Part shown: in pieces, positions 34,512-43,392 of the stretch
Layout: every line of letters starts with the position of its first letter
Numbering within the stretch: position 1 is the first letter of the stretch
Origin: Paenibacillus sp. FSL R7-0337
Lineage (GTDB): Bacteria > Bacillota > Bacilli > Paenibacillales > Paenibacillaceae
Reading direction: 5' to 3'
Length of the DNA stretch: 64,000 nt
Assembly (NCBI RefSeq): GCF_037969875.1
Contig: NZ_CP150218.1
Span: 4,340,001-4,404,000, forward strand
Position numbers and translations under genes: made by a program
Notes under the pieces: generated by a model
Told to the model about the DNA's origin: nothing
Database searches by the model: none
What the model saw: the letters and a program-made list of their open reading frames with translations, nothing else

Positions 34512-35102
34512 CTACTTATTGGTGCTTCGTTTCATTCTTAAGAATTGCTTAAATTGCTCCAGTTCTTCTAATTCTTTCGCAGTCCAATCTTCATCTTCGT
34601 GAATTGGTTTATTAATATTGTTTTTTTCTTCATGTCTTAAATATTCTAAGTAAGCTTTTATATCGCCTTTGTAGTATTGGGTGATAGCGTCTTCGTACAT
34701 TTCATATTTAATTAAAAATTCCTGGACTGTCATCCCCAAGGAGCTGGTTATATGTTCTAGTAATTCAGAGGTTAATGGAATCTTATTATTTTCTATTTGA
34801 GAAAGCGATTCCTGTGAAATCTTAATTGCTGTAGATAAGTCTTCCAAGGATAGGTTTTGAGCTTCTCTTTCATCCTCGATATAAGAACCTAAATTATAGA
34901 TGTGTCCCCAGCCAACCAGATCATCAATAGTCACTTTGAAATAACTGGCTACCTTTTGTAATTTTTCTAGGGACGGAGAACTCTTTATCCAATTATAAAT
35001 TGTTCCGTTTCCAAACCCCAACTCTTTTTCTAACTTCGGAATTGTCATACCGTTTTTGCTACATAGATTTTTAATGTTATCAACTATTTCCACTTCATAC
35101 AC
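34512..35102 (-). CDS. Prophage repressor with two HTH domains
   Basis: A 196-residue protein with two XRE-type helix-turn-helix domains in tandem: about 10-65 (MTIPKLEKELGFGNGTIYNW) and about 78-132 (LSLEDLSTAIKISQESLSQI). The C-terminal 60 residues are acidic and helical. It lacks a LexA/CI-type self-cleaving protease domain, so it is unlikely to be inactivated by RecA-driven autoproteolysis. It lies between the integrase and the operator cluster and is probably the CI-equivalent that holds lysogeny. Identity as repressor is by position and fold. Confidence 0.85.
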   Translation of the reverse strand: MYEVEIVDNIKNLCSKNGMTIPKLEKELGFGNGTIYNWIKSSPSLEKLQKVASYFKVTIDDLVGWGHIYNLGSYIEDEREAQNLSLEDLSTAIKISQESLSQIENNKIPLTSELLEHITSSLGMTVQEFLIKYEMYEDAITQYYKGDIKAYLEYLRHEEKNNINKPIHEDEDWTAKELEELEQFKQFLRMKRSTNK

Positions 35103-35112
35103 TCCTAAAATA

Positions 35113-35314
35113 GATAATAATCGGATAATAAACCGATAATAATCAAATATCGTATTGACCGACAGATTATAATCGGTTATTATTAACCCAACAGCTTAAT
35201 TGATTGCAAAAAAGGCAGCAAAAAACCAGCAGGATGACCATCCCACGTTATAAAATCGTTCCCCAACGATGCTTGTTTGGTTTTGCCTTCTTAACGATAA
35301 TAGATTATTTTCGG
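35113..35314. promoter_or_regulatory. Operator cluster in the divergent lysis-lysogeny switch
   Basis: Four copies of GATWATWWTCGG are seen: GATAATAATCGG (35113-35124), its inverted form CCGATAATAATC (35133-35144), GATTATAATCGG (35165-35176) and GATTATTTTCGG (35303-35314). They lie between the repressor and cro, and the third sits in the promoter spacer. The rest of the 269-bp gap holds no other recognised feature. Confidence 0.8.
35155..35183 (+). promoter_or_regulatory. Rightward early promoter
   Basis: TTGACC and TATTAT are separated by 17 bp, and an operator copy fills the spacer, so repressor binding would exclude RNA polymerase. It drives cro and the early genes. Confidence 0.82.
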
Positions 35315-35371
35315 TCTATAGTCAACAATTAAGCTTATTTTTTACATTTTTTTACGAAGGAGGTTGTAATC

Positions 35372-35575
35372 ATGTCGCATTATAGCGAGTTCGGAGCTGA
35401 AGCAAGAAAGGTCATGTTCCAGAAAAACATCAAGCTGAAAGACGTTGCTCAGGAGCTTGGAGTTTCTGTCACTTACGTTTCTGAGATCTTAAAAGGAACT
35501 CGCCCTGGAGATAAGCAAAAGCCTCTTATTGCCGACATGCTTGGCATGGAAAGAGAGGGTACCTATGAAGGCTAA
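35372..35575 (+). CDS. Cro-like HTH protein
   Basis: A 67-residue protein that is little more than one XRE-type HTH (LKDVAQELGVSVTYVSEILKG at about 22-42). It is the first gene rightward from the operator cluster, with a strong GAAGGAGG site, so it is the expected Cro-type antirepressor. The next small gene overlaps its end. Confidence 0.85.
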   Translation: MSHYSEFGAEARKVMFQKNIKLKDVAQELGVSVTYVSEILKGTRPGDKQKPLIADMLGMEREGTYEG

Positions 35576-35705
35576 GATTAATGCAACAATTAATTTTGTC
35601 CCACATGCTGACCCGCGGCGAGCAACAGACGTATGGGCGAATCTAATCGTAAAAGAGATTCTGAAGCTTGAGGGTGAATCGGCAGAGAAAGGAGTTACTA
35701 AATGA
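35565..35705 (+). CDS. Small early phage protein, 46 aa
   Basis: The frame overlaps the cro stop by 11 bp and the next ATG by 4 bp (ATGA), a layout typical of coupled phage genes. AGAGAGG precedes the ATG. The protein (MKAKINATINFVPH at the start) has no recognised domain. Confidence 0.6.
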   Translation: MKAKINATINFVPHADPRRATDVWANLIVKEILKLEGESAEKGVTK

Positions 35706-35893
35706 CCATCAACGTTCAATCGGAACTGGCCGCAGCGCAGGCGCACCTAGAGCGCGCCATCCAGGGTCTGCTGCAACAGCGTGACATCAAGCATGTGACA
35801 GGACTCGGCCGGGCGAAGCACACCGTGCAGGAGACGCTGACACAGATCCAGCGCGAGGAGGCCGGCCATGTTAGCCACTTCAAAGTCGTCTGA
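35702..35893 (+). CDS. Small early phage protein, 63 aa
   Basis: A helical, Gln/Ala-rich protein of 63 residues with no recognised domain. GAAAGGAG lies 6 bp before the ATG, which overlaps the preceding stop. The next gene begins inside its 3' end. Confidence 0.6.
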   Translation: MTINVQSELAAAQAHLERAIQGLLQQRDIKHVTGLGRAKHTVQETLTQIQREEAGHVSHFKVV

Positions 35894-36038
35894 TCTGGAA
35901 TTTGAAGCATTAGCCCACAAGCTTCGGCTTCGGCGGGATCGCTGGGCCATCGCAAACGGCCGTCTCATCGTAGCGGAGCCAGAATCTGCTATTTGGTGGC
36001 TGGAACGGGAGATTGCAGAAATGGAGTCGGTTCAATAA
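35868..36038 (+). CDS. Small early phage protein, 56 aa
   Basis: A 56-residue charged protein (LRLRRDRWAIANGRL in the middle) with a GCGAGGAGG site. It overlaps the 63-residue gene by 26 bp in another frame. No domain is recognised. Confidence 0.55.
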   Translation: MLATSKSSDLEFEALAHKLRLRRDRWAIANGRLIVAEPESAIWWLEREIAEMESVQ

Positions 36039-36075
36039 CATTGCGGCTGATGCCTTGAGAGGAGGTGAGAAACCA

Positions 36076-36345
36076 ATGACACAACCTGTAACGAAGCCAT
36101 TGAGCTGGGGAATGGTCGCTGTAATGATTGATAATCCGGTATCTGGCAAGGAACTTCATCTGTTTGAGGCAGAAGGCACCATGTCCGGCGCCTATGTTCC
36201 TCCGAAGCAGATCAAGGTGGTGGAAGTTGAAAAGCTGCGGGACTTCCTAATTGAACAAATGCCGCCTGATGACTTTCTGGCCCTGCTGGCTACGCTGGAG
36301 AAGGCCGTAAACGAAAAAGACGATTCATCGGCTGCAACCGTCTGA
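36076..36345 (+). CDS. Small phage protein, 89 aa
   Basis: An 89-residue protein. The start MTQPVTK is chosen for its GAGGAGGTGAG site; an in-frame ATG further upstream overlaps the 56-residue gene. The central part is beta-rich (VAVMIDNPVSGKELHLFE), the end helical. The function is unknown. Confidence 0.6.
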   Translation: MTQPVTKPLSWGMVAVMIDNPVSGKELHLFEAEGTMSGAYVPPKQIKVVEVEKLRDFLIEQMPPDDFLALLATLEKAVNEKDDSSAATV

Positions 36346-36407
36346 ATCGTCCACTTAACAAAATATTAGATGAGGTCAGTGTACCACTGGCCAGAAGGAG
36401 ATGCAAT

Positions 36408-36662
36408 ATGAAATCTACTGGAATCGTTCGCCGCATTGATGAATTGGGCCGTGTCGTTATTCCTATGGAGCTGCGTCGCACGATGGCGATTGAAAATTTA
36501 GATCCACTTGAGATTTTCGTTGATGGCGACAAGATCGTCCTGAAGAAGTATAACCCCGGCTGCACCTTGTGTGGGAGCGTCGAAGAACTGAAACATTTGT
36601 CAAGTAAGCCGATCTGCACCGCCTGCATCACTGAAGTAATACACCTGCAGGGGAATGCGTAA
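36408..36662 (+). CDS. AbrB-type transition regulator with Cys pairs
   Basis: An 84-residue protein. Residues 1-50 are the swapped-hairpin AbrB/SpoVT DNA-binding fold with the near-universal opening STGIVRRIDELGRVVIPMEL. The C-terminal part has two cysteine pairs (CTLC and CTAC), probably a zinc knuckle rather than the usual AbrB C-terminal domain. Phage copies may alter host transition-state and competence control; that is inference. It overlaps the next gene by one base (TAATG). Confidence 0.9.
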   Translation: MKSTGIVRRIDELGRVVIPMELRRTMAIENLDPLEIFVDGDKIVLKKYNPGCTLCGSVEELKHLSSKPICTACITEVIHLQGNA

Positions 36663-36913
36663 TGTTGGCCGTCCATAAGGTTCACCGCAAGCTGGCTGAA
36701 ATAGTCGAAATGAACCTGGATATGAACGGAAACTTGCTTATTGGAAAAGTTGAGCTGCAGCTGATCCTGAAGCTACTTCGCGAGAACTACACACTGGTAT
36801 ACACATTGGATGGTCTGAAAGAGCTTGCCCTTCATGCTTACGAAATGGGTGACATGGATTGGCAGATGGATTTGTGCGCTCAAATCGAGGAACTTGAAAC
36901 GCAAATGATTTAA
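36662..36913 (+). CDS. Small phage protein, 83 aa
   Basis: An 83-residue, acidic, largely helical protein whose ATG shares a base with the abrB-like stop. The repeated leucines (VELQLILKLLRENYTLVYTL) suggest a dimerising helix. No domain is recognised. Confidence 0.6.
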   Translation: MLAVHKVHRKLAEIVEMNLDMNGNLLIGKVELQLILKLLRENYTLVYTLDGLKELALHAYEMGDMDWQMDLCAQIEELETQMI

Positions 36914-36960
36914 ATAAGATCTGTATTTATTTCATCCATATTATCTGAGGAGGAATCATT

Positions 36961-37809
36961 TTGAAGGGATTTAAGGTTTTTAACAAGGACTGGGCGTGCC
37001 GAGGATTTCAATATGTTGTTGGCCAAACGTTCACTCATGAAGGCCGCTTCGGCCTTTGTAACGCTGGACTTCACTTCTGCGCAAAATTGGAAGATTGCTT
37101 TGAGTACTACCCGTTCAACCCTGAAAACAAGGTCGCTGAAGTGGAAGCGCTTGGAGAAATCGAGAACGGCGATGATAAATCTGTTACCAATAAACTGGCC
37201 ATTATCCGGGAGCTGACCTGGCAGGAAGTCCTGGACATGTTGAACACTGGGAAAGGAAATACAGGTCGTGGCAACAGCGGAGACGGCAACAGCGGAAACC
37301 GCAACAGCGGAGACGGCAACAGCGGAGACGGCAACAGCGGATACGGCAACAGCGGAAACCGCAACAGCGGAGACGGCAACAGCGGATACGGCAACAGCGG
37401 AAACCGCAACAGCGGAAACCGCAACAGCGGAAACCGCAACAGCGGATACGGCAACAGCGGAGACGGCAACAGCGGAGACGGCAACAGCGGATACGGCAAC
37501 AGCGGAAACCGCAACAGCGGAAACTTTAATTCTACTGATTATTCTTCTGGTTCGTTCTGCTCTGAGGATCCGCCGTTCCTTCTGTTCAACAAGCCGAGCC
37601 CTATTACCCGCGATGAATTTAAATGGTCGGATGGTGCCCGGATCTGCCGCCGGCTGAAGCTTGTGGATGATGAAGGGGCGAAGATTGAATACAAAGCAGC
37701 CTGGACCGCGCTATGGGAGGAATTGTCCAATCCGGAGAAGATCACAGTTCAGTCGATTCCGAACTTTGACGCTGATGTATTCGAAGTGATCACAGGCATT
37801 CGGGTGTAA
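36961..37809 (+). CDS. DUF7666-like protein with pentapeptide-type repeat insert
   Basis: A 282-residue protein starting at TTG after GAGGAGG. Residues 1-95 resemble the phage DUF7666 domain (KGFKVFNKDWACRGFQYVVG, then LCNAGLHFC). Residues about 104-188 are 17 tandem five-residue units NSG[D/N/Y][G/R], like the NxGxxNxG pentapeptide solenoids. The C-terminal part (about 200-282) is non-repetitive and has GARICRRLKLVDDEG. The role is unknown; a rod-shaped binding or DNA-mimic surface is only a guess. Confidence 0.75.
   Translation: MKGFKVFNKDWACRGFQYVVGQTFTHEGRFGLCNAGLHFCAKLEDCFEYYPFNPENKVAEVEALGEIENGDDKSVTNKLAIIRELTWQEVLDMLNTGKGNTGRGNSGDGNSGNRNSGDGNSGDGNSGYGNSGNRNSGDGNSGYGNSGNRNSGNRNSGNRNSGYGNSGDGNSGDGNSGYGNSGNRNSGNFNSTDYSSGSFCSEDPPFLLFNKPSPITRDEFKWSDGARICRRLKLVDDEGAKIEYKAAWTALWEELSNPEKITVQSIPNFDADVFEVITGIRV
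37270..37524 (+). repeat. 17-copy 15-bp in-frame tandem repeat
   Basis: Units of GGCAACAGCGGAGAC and its TAC and AAC(CGC) variants run 17 times without indels. Only the last codon of a unit and the first base of the next vary. Such perfect repeats can gain or lose copies by slippage while keeping the frame. Confidence 0.98.
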
Positions 37810-37867
37810 CAATATCGCTTAATGGGCGGCCGCTGTGTCGCCCTTCACACACAAAGGAGGAACGTTC

Positions 37868-39205
37868 GTGATCAAAATTAGCAAGCTTGAAATTGAGAAC
37901 GTGAAACGGGTCAAGGCCGTGAAAATCGAACCGAGCAGCGCGGGACTGACGGTTGTCGGCGGCAAGAACAACCAAGGGAAGACCAGCGTGCTGGACGCCA
38001 TCGCCTGGGCGCTGGGCGGAAACAAATATCGACCTTCGCAAGCTTCGCGTGATGGTTCAGTGATTCCGCCGTACCTTCACCTGACCCTTTCCAACGGCTT
38101 GATCGTTGAGCGAAAGGGGAAGAACAGCGATTTGAAGGTAATGGACCCGAACGGCCAGAAGGGTGGGCAGATGCTCCTGGATAGCTTCGTGGAAGAGTTG
38201 GCGATTAATCTGCCGAAGTTCATGGGCTCCACCAACAAGGAAAAGGCCAATATCCTGCTGCAGATCATCGGCGTAGGCCAGCAGCTCCACGAGCTGGAAG
38301 CCAAGGAGCAGGAGGTATACAATCGCCGGCACACCATCGGCCAGATTGCGGACCAAAAGGCCAAGTTTGCCAAAGAGCAGACCTATTTCCCGGATGCGCC
38401 GAAAGAGCCGGTTTCCGCTTCAGAGCTGATTCAGCAGCAGCAGAGCATCCTGGCCCGAAATGGCGAGAATCAGCGTAAGCGGCAGCATGTGGCAGCTATT
38501 CACGCAGCATTCAGCCACCAAGGACAGGAAGTTGAACGGCTTGAACAACAATGGAAGGAAGCCAAGCTGAAATACAATCAATTAAAAAATGATTTAGAGA
38601 TTGCCAATAAGGACGCAATCGACCTGCAGGATGAATCCACGGAGGAACTGCAAGCCAACATCCGACAGATTGACGAGATTAACCGCAAGGTCCGCGCTAA
38701 CCTGGACAAGGACAAGGCAGAAACGGATGCCAGCGAGTACCGGCAGCAGTATGACGCGCTAAGTACCGAGATTAACGGTATTCGGCAGCAGAAGACGGAC
38801 CTTCTAAATACTGCACCACTGCCGCTGCCAGGGCTATCCGTGGATGATGGGGAGCTGATCTACAACGGCCAACGCTGGGACAACATGAGCGGATCTGACC
38901 AGCTCAAGGTATCCACGGCCATTGTACGTAAGCTCAAGCCGGACTGTGGCTTTATCTTGCTTGATAAGCTGGAGCAGATGGACCTGGAGACGTTGCAGGA
39001 GTTTGGCCAGTGGCTGGAGCAGGAGGGCCTGCAAGCCATCGCCACCCGGGTTAGCACCGGCGAAGAGTGCAGCATCATTATCGAGGATGGTTATGTCTCC
39101 GGGCAGGAGGGCGTCACCCTACAGCCGCCACCTGGTGAAATCGACCCGGGGCCGACATGGACAGCGACGCCAGCAGCGAACACTTGGAAAGCGGGTGAGT
39201 TTTAA
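37868..39205 (+). CDS. SMC/RecF-like AAA ATPase
   Basis: A 445-residue ABC-type ATPase. Walker A GKNNQGKTS is at 32-40. A coiled coil follows (about 200-320), and the C-terminal half has the Walker B-like GFILLDKLEQMD. It resembles shortened SbcC/Rad50 proteins found in phage recombination modules, where they act with an exonuclease or annealing protein. GTG is the start, chosen for AAAGGAGG 6 bp upstream. Its stop overlaps the next ATG (TAATG), so the two are coupled. Confidence 0.83.
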   Translation: MIKISKLEIENVKRVKAVKIEPSSAGLTVVGGKNNQGKTSVLDAIAWALGGNKYRPSQASRDGSVIPPYLHLTLSNGLIVERKGKNSDLKVMDPNGQKGGQMLLDSFVEELAINLPKFMGSTNKEKANILLQIIGVGQQLHELEAKEQEVYNRRHTIGQIADQKAKFAKEQTYFPDAPKEPVSASELIQQQQSILARNGENQRKRQHVAAIHAAFSHQGQEVERLEQQWKEAKLKYNQLKNDLEIANKDAIDLQDESTEELQANIRQIDEINRKVRANLDKDKAETDASEYRQQYDALSTEINGIRQQKTDLLNTAPLPLPGLSVDDGELIYNGQRWDNMSGSDQLKVSTAIVRKLKPDCGFILLDKLEQMDLETLQEFGQWLEQEGLQAIATRVSTGEECSIIIEDGYVSGQEGVTLQPPPGEIDPGPTWTATPAANTWKAGEF

Positions 39206-40287
39206 TGCAGGTCATTACTGGTAAAGTTCAGAAGGCCAAGAAGGTCGTTATCTACGGACCGGAAGGGGTCGGCAAGTCTTCCTTGGCTGCTCAGTTTCCC
39301 CGTCCGATCTTTATTGATACCGAGGGCAGCACCACAGAAATGGATGTAGCCCGGCTGCCGAAACCGTCAAGCTGGGAAATGCTCAAGCAGCAGGTTAAAT
39401 GGGTTTGGCAGGGTGGACAGTACGGAACGCTCATTATCGACACCATTGACTGGGCGGAAATGCTCTGCGTGGAAAGTGTCTGTTCTACACATGCCAAGAA
39501 CGGTATTGAGGACTTCGGTTATGGTAAGGGTTATATTTTCGTCTCCGAAGAATTGGGCCGGATGCTAAACCTTCTCAGCGATGTTGTGGATGCCGGTATT
39601 CATGTTGTGCTGATTGCTCATGCTCAGATTGTTAAATTCGAGCAGCCGGATGAAATGGGAGCGTATGACCGCTACCAGTTGAAGCTTGGGCAGAAGACGG
39701 CCAGCCGGACGGCACCGCTGGTTAAAGAATGGGCGGATATGGTGCTATTCATCAATTACAAAACCTTCAGTGTGTCCACAGACAAGGAAGGTAAGAAGAA
39801 CAAGGCCCAGGGCGGCGTTCGCACCGTATACGCCACGCACCACCCGGCGTGGGATGCCAAGAACCGTCATGGTCTGCCGGATGAGTTTCCGCTGGACTAT
39901 GGGTATATTGCTCATATCTTCAACGGTCCGGCTCCCGCTCCCGCAGCGCCGCCTGCCGTCCAGCAGCAAGCAACCCCAACCGCTCCACCAGCCAGTCCGC
40001 CGCAATCACCGCCGCCCGTCGCCCCGCCGGTACAGCAATCGCCCCAGGCTCCCGCAGGCGGGCAGGGGTTGAACCCGGCTATTCCGCAGTCTTTGCGGGA
40101 CCTCATGGTTCTGCACCAGGTCACGGAAGCCGAGCTTCAGCAGGCGGTGTTCCAGCGGAACTATTACCCGGTGGACACGCCAATCACCAACTATGACCCC
40201 GGCTTTATTGAAGGCGTGCTGGTAGCGGCCTGGTCAACAGTGCTGGCGATAGTTCAATCCAACCGGAACGCCGTTCCTTTCAATTAA
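39205..40287 (+). CDS. Sak4-like phage recombinase ATPase
   Basis: A 360-residue RecA-fold ATPase of the AAA_24/Sak4 type. Walker A GPEGVGKS is at 18-25 and the Walker B segment is LIIDTIDW. Sak4 proteins are single-strand annealing recombinases that work with an SSB. The core ends near 245 and is followed by a Pro/Gln/Ala-rich linker (about 248-290) and a small C-terminal domain. The next gene encodes a likely single-strand-binding partner. Confidence 0.85.
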   Translation: MQVITGKVQKAKKVVIYGPEGVGKSSLAAQFPRPIFIDTEGSTTEMDVARLPKPSSWEMLKQQVKWVWQGGQYGTLIIDTIDWAEMLCVESVCSTHAKNGIEDFGYGKGYIFVSEELGRMLNLLSDVVDAGIHVVLIAHAQIVKFEQPDEMGAYDRYQLKLGQKTASRTAPLVKEWADMVLFINYKTFSVSTDKEGKKNKAQGGVRTVYATHHPAWDAKNRHGLPDEFPLDYGYIAHIFNGPAPAPAAPPAVQQQATPTAPPASPPQSPPPVAPPVQQSPQAPAGGQGLNPAIPQSLRDLMVLHQVTEAELQQAVFQRNYYPVDTPITNYDPGFIEGVLVAAWSTVLAIVQSNRNAVPFN

Positions 40288-40312
40288 AAAAAACTTCTAG
40301 GAGGACTTATAC

Positions 40313-40906
40313 ATGAGTGAACAAGAACGCGAATTAGGCTGGGACGAAACGATTGAGAAGGACGGCGGGGAATTTACCCTGCTGCCCCCAGGTGACTACG
40401 ATTTCACGGTAACGAAATTTGACCGTGGGCGCTTCAGCGGTTCCGAAAAGATGCCGGCTTGCAATCAGGCCAAGCTGGAGCTGACCGTGCATTCGCCAGA
40501 GCATGGGGATGTAGTCGTTTTTCATAATCTGTTCCTGCATACCAAAACAGAGGGCCTACTTTCCAATTTCTTCGCCGGAATCGGTCAGAAGCGGAAGGGG
40601 GAAAAGGCGCAGATGAACTGGAATGCCGTGACAGGGCGTCGTGGTCGGCTCAAGCTAGAGATCAATAAGTTCCGGGGGCGGGACGGCGAAGAACGGACAA
40701 ACAACCAGGTCAAGAGCTTCTATCCAGCGGACGAACAGCAGACCGCAGGGCAGGCTCCGCCTCCAGCCTACCAGCATCCGCAGTATCAGCAACCCCAGTA
40801 TCAACAGCCCCAAACCAATCAGCCGCCGCCACAATATCAGCAGGCTCCGTTCCCGGATTCACCGCCGCCACAACGAGGTGGAAACTGGTCCAACGGGCAA
40901 TTTTAA
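40313..40906 (+). CDS. DUF669 protein, probable single-strand-DNA-binding role
   Basis: A 197-residue protein. Residues to about 135 match DUF669, found next to phage recombinases (LLPPGDYDFTVTKFDRGRF near the start). The rest is Gln/Pro/Tyr-rich and ends in GNWSNGQF, a layout like SSB proteins with a disordered tail and a short C-terminal tip. An ssDNA-binding role is therefore inferred. It lies between Sak4 and the helicase. Confidence 0.78.
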   Translation: MSEQERELGWDETIEKDGGEFTLLPPGDYDFTVTKFDRGRFSGSEKMPACNQAKLELTVHSPEHGDVVVFHNLFLHTKTEGLLSNFFAGIGQKRKGEKAQMNWNAVTGRRGRLKLEINKFRGRDGEERTNNQVKSFYPADEQQTAGQAPPPAYQHPQYQQPQYQQPQTNQPPPQYQQAPFPDSPPPQRGGNWSNGQF

Positions 40907-40918
40907 GGGGGATGTCCT

Positions 40919-42508
40919 ATGGCTATGGAGCTTAGACCTTATCAAGAGGCATCCCGTCAATCAATTCAGGAGGAGTGGAGAAAGGGCGTCCGTCGGACGC
41001 TCCTGGTCCTCCCTACCGGCTGCGGCAAGACTATCGTATTTTCTAAGGTTATCGAAGACCGGGTGAAGCTGGGCGAGCGTGTGCTTGTCCTGGCGCACCG
41101 GGGGGAACTGCTGGACCAAGCTGCCGACAAGCTGGCCAAGTCTACCGGGCTGGGTTGTGCGACCGAGAAGGCCGAGCAGACTTCCATCGGGAGCTGGTTC
41201 CGGGTAGTGGTTGGCAGCGTGCAGACCATGATGCGGGATAAGCGCCTGCAGCAATTTGCCGCTGACCACTTTGATACGATCATCATCGACGAGGCGCACC
41301 ATTGCCTGTCGGACAGCTATCAACGGGTCCTGGACTATTTCAAGGACGCGAATGTCCTGGGCGTCACAGCCACGCCGGACCGGGGCGACATGCGAAACCT
41401 GGGCAGCTACTTCGAGAGCCTGGCCTACGAATACACGCTGCCCAAGGCGATCAAAGAGGGATTCTTAAGTCCGATTAAGGCCATGACCATTCCGCTGAAA
41501 CTGGACTTGTCCACAGTAGGTCAACAGGCTGGGGATTTCAAAAGCAGTGATCTGGGAACGGCACTGGACCCATATCTGGACTCTATCGCTGCTGAAATGT
41601 GGCGGGTGGCCAAGAACCGGAAAATCGTCGTATTCCTTCCGCTGGTGAAGACCAGCCAGAAATTCACTTCTATATTAAATGCGATTGGCTTCCGTGCTGC
41701 CGAAGTCAACGGCGACTCTCAAGATCGGGCAGAGATACTGGCCGATTATGATTCCGGTAAATACAACGTCTTATGCAATTCCATGCTGCTAACTGAAGGC
41801 TGGGATTGCCCCAGCGTGGATTGCATCGTCGTGCTTCGGCCGACCAAGGTCCGCAGCTTGTATAGTCAGATGGTTGGGCGCGGTACCCGGCTATTCCCCG
41901 GTAAGGAGGAGCTGCTGCTGTTGGATTTCCTATGGCACACGGAGCGGCACGAGCTTTGTCACCCTGCTCACCTGATTGCGGAGAATGAAGAGGTCGCCCA
42001 GGCTATGACCAAGCAGATCGAAGAATCCGGGCTGGCGTTGGATTTGGAAACTGTCGAGAAGCAGGCAGCTGAGGATGTCGTAGCTCAGCGTGAAGAGGCG
42101 CTGGCCAAGTTGCTGAATGAGATGAAGCGCAGGAAGGCGAAGCTGGTTGATCCGCTGCAGTTTGAAATGAGCATCCAAGCGGAGGACCTCTCCAGTTATG
42201 TTCCGTCCTTCGGTTGGGAAATGTCGCCGCCGAGTGAAGCACAGGTCAGAACGCTGGAGAAGCTGGGCATCCTGCCGGAAGCCATTGATAATGCCGGCAA
42301 GGCGACGAAGCTGCTGGAGAGACTGGAGAAACGGCGGTCCGAGAATTTGACCACGCCGAAGCAGATCCGTTTCCTGGAGAACAAAGGCTTCGAGCATGTG
42401 GGGACCTGGCCTTTTGATCAGGCAAAGAACTTGATTGACCGCATTGCAGCTAATGGCTGGCGGACACCTGCTGACATCAATCCTAAAGAGTACCGACCGG
42501 GGGAGTAG
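40919..42508 (+). CDS. DEAD/DEAH-box DNA helicase
   Basis: A 529-residue superfamily 2 helicase. Motif I is PTGCGKT (32-38), motif II IIDEAHH (about 123), motif III GVTATPDRGD, and motif VI QMVGRGTRLFPGK. The C-terminal 150 residues carry a helical region with EARTLEKLGI-like repeats typical of phage RecG/UvsW-like accessory helicases. Such proteins remodel replication forks or recombination intermediates. AAGGGGGA precedes the ATG. Confidence 0.9.
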   Translation: MAMELRPYQEASRQSIQEEWRKGVRRTLLVLPTGCGKTIVFSKVIEDRVKLGERVLVLAHRGELLDQAADKLAKSTGLGCATEKAEQTSIGSWFRVVVGSVQTMMRDKRLQQFAADHFDTIIIDEAHHCLSDSYQRVLDYFKDANVLGVTATPDRGDMRNLGSYFESLAYEYTLPKAIKEGFLSPIKAMTIPLKLDLSTVGQQAGDFKSSDLGTALDPYLDSIAAEMWRVAKNRKIVVFLPLVKTSQKFTSILNAIGFRAAEVNGDSQDRAEILADYDSGKYNVLCNSMLLTEGWDCPSVDCIVVLRPTKVRSLYSQMVGRGTRLFPGKEELLLLDFLWHTERHELCHPAHLIAENEEVAQAMTKQIEESGLALDLETVEKQAAEDVVAQREEALAKLLNEMKRRKAKLVDPLQFEMSIQAEDLSSYVPSFGWEMSPPSEAQVRTLEKLGILPEAIDNAGKATKLLERLEKRRSENLTTPKQIRFLENKGFEHVGTWPFDQAKNLIDRIAANGWRTPADINPKEYRPGE

Positions 42509-42541
42509 TGGACGCATACGGCGCAGGAAGGAGTTGGGGAA

Positions 42542-43351
42542 GTGACCACAGTATCACCATTGATCTGGTTCGGAGGGAAGGGGAAGCAGGCGGAACACAT
42601 TATCTACAAGATGCCGGACCACAAGGTATACATTGAGCCATTTGGGGGGGCTGCACATGTCATTTCTCAAAAATCGAGAACACGCCATGAAGTATACAAC
42701 GACATTGACGGCATCGTGGTGAATTTCATCCTCCAATCTATTGAGAATACAGAAGCACTCATTGAACGTTGCGCAGCCCTTCCTTACAGCAGAGAGTTAT
42801 ATGAGTGCTGGAGAAGAGAGGAACTACCTATGGACCCGTTAGAGAAAGCGGTCCGGTTCTTCTACCTCAATCGTTCTGCCATTTCCAAAGGCAATGCCGA
42901 AGAGGTGCCGAAAACAGGCTGGCGGCATAGCACAACATCAAGTCAAAATCCTGCGATGGGCTACGTGAACGCTTGTCAAAAGATAAGAGATTTTGCAGCG
43001 AGAATGCAGGGTGTGATGATCGAACGTTTGGATTTCCGGACGATTATTGAAAAATATGATTCTGAACAAGCCCTATTCTACGTGGATCCTCCTTACGTCG
43101 GGCGGGAAAAGTTCTATGCCGGAGGATTCAGCCAGAAGGATCACTATGAGCTTGGAGAGTTGCTTAATTCAATCAAAGGCAAAGCAATCGTCTCTTATTA
43201 CGAGGATCCGATCATACAAGAAATCTACGGACACTGGAACATTGAGAAGCATGGGGCATTTAAGCAGGCTGTAGGTGGTCAAAATGTTGGCGGACAGGCG
43301 GAGGAATTACTGATTATGAACTATGCAACGACACAGATAAGTTTGTTCTGA
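42542..43351 (+). CDS. D12-class (Dam-like) DNA adenine methylase
   Basis: A 269-residue adenine-N6 methyltransferase. The SAM-binding FGGK is at 10-13, PFGGAAH at about 33, and catalytic DPPY at 182-185. The order and length fit the Dam/D12 class, many of which methylate GATC; the target here is not proven. There is no restriction partner nearby, so it is an orphan phage methylase that may protect phage DNA or control its promoters. It starts at GTG, preceded by AGGAGTTGGGG. Confidence 0.9.
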   Translation: MTTVSPLIWFGGKGKQAEHIIYKMPDHKVYIEPFGGAAHVISQKSRTRHEVYNDIDGIVVNFILQSIENTEALIERCAALPYSRELYECWRREELPMDPLEKAVRFFYLNRSAISKGNAEEVPKTGWRHSTTSSQNPAMGYVNACQKIRDFAARMQGVMIERLDFRTIIEKYDSEQALFYVDPPYVGREKFYAGGFSQKDHYELGELLNSIKGKAIVSYYEDPIIQEIYGHWNIEKHGAFKQAVGGQNVGGQAEELLIMNYATTQISLF

Positions 43352-43392
43352 AGATGCACATTCCGAAGATATAGCGAAGGAGAAGTGGCGGT

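Noticed and set aside
37270..37524. CRISPR array
   Set aside because: The repeats are contiguous 15-bp units in a coding frame, without unique spacers, and no cas genes are near.
42542..43351. Restriction-modification system
   Set aside because: No restriction endonuclease or specificity gene flanks the methylase, so it is called an orphan methylase.
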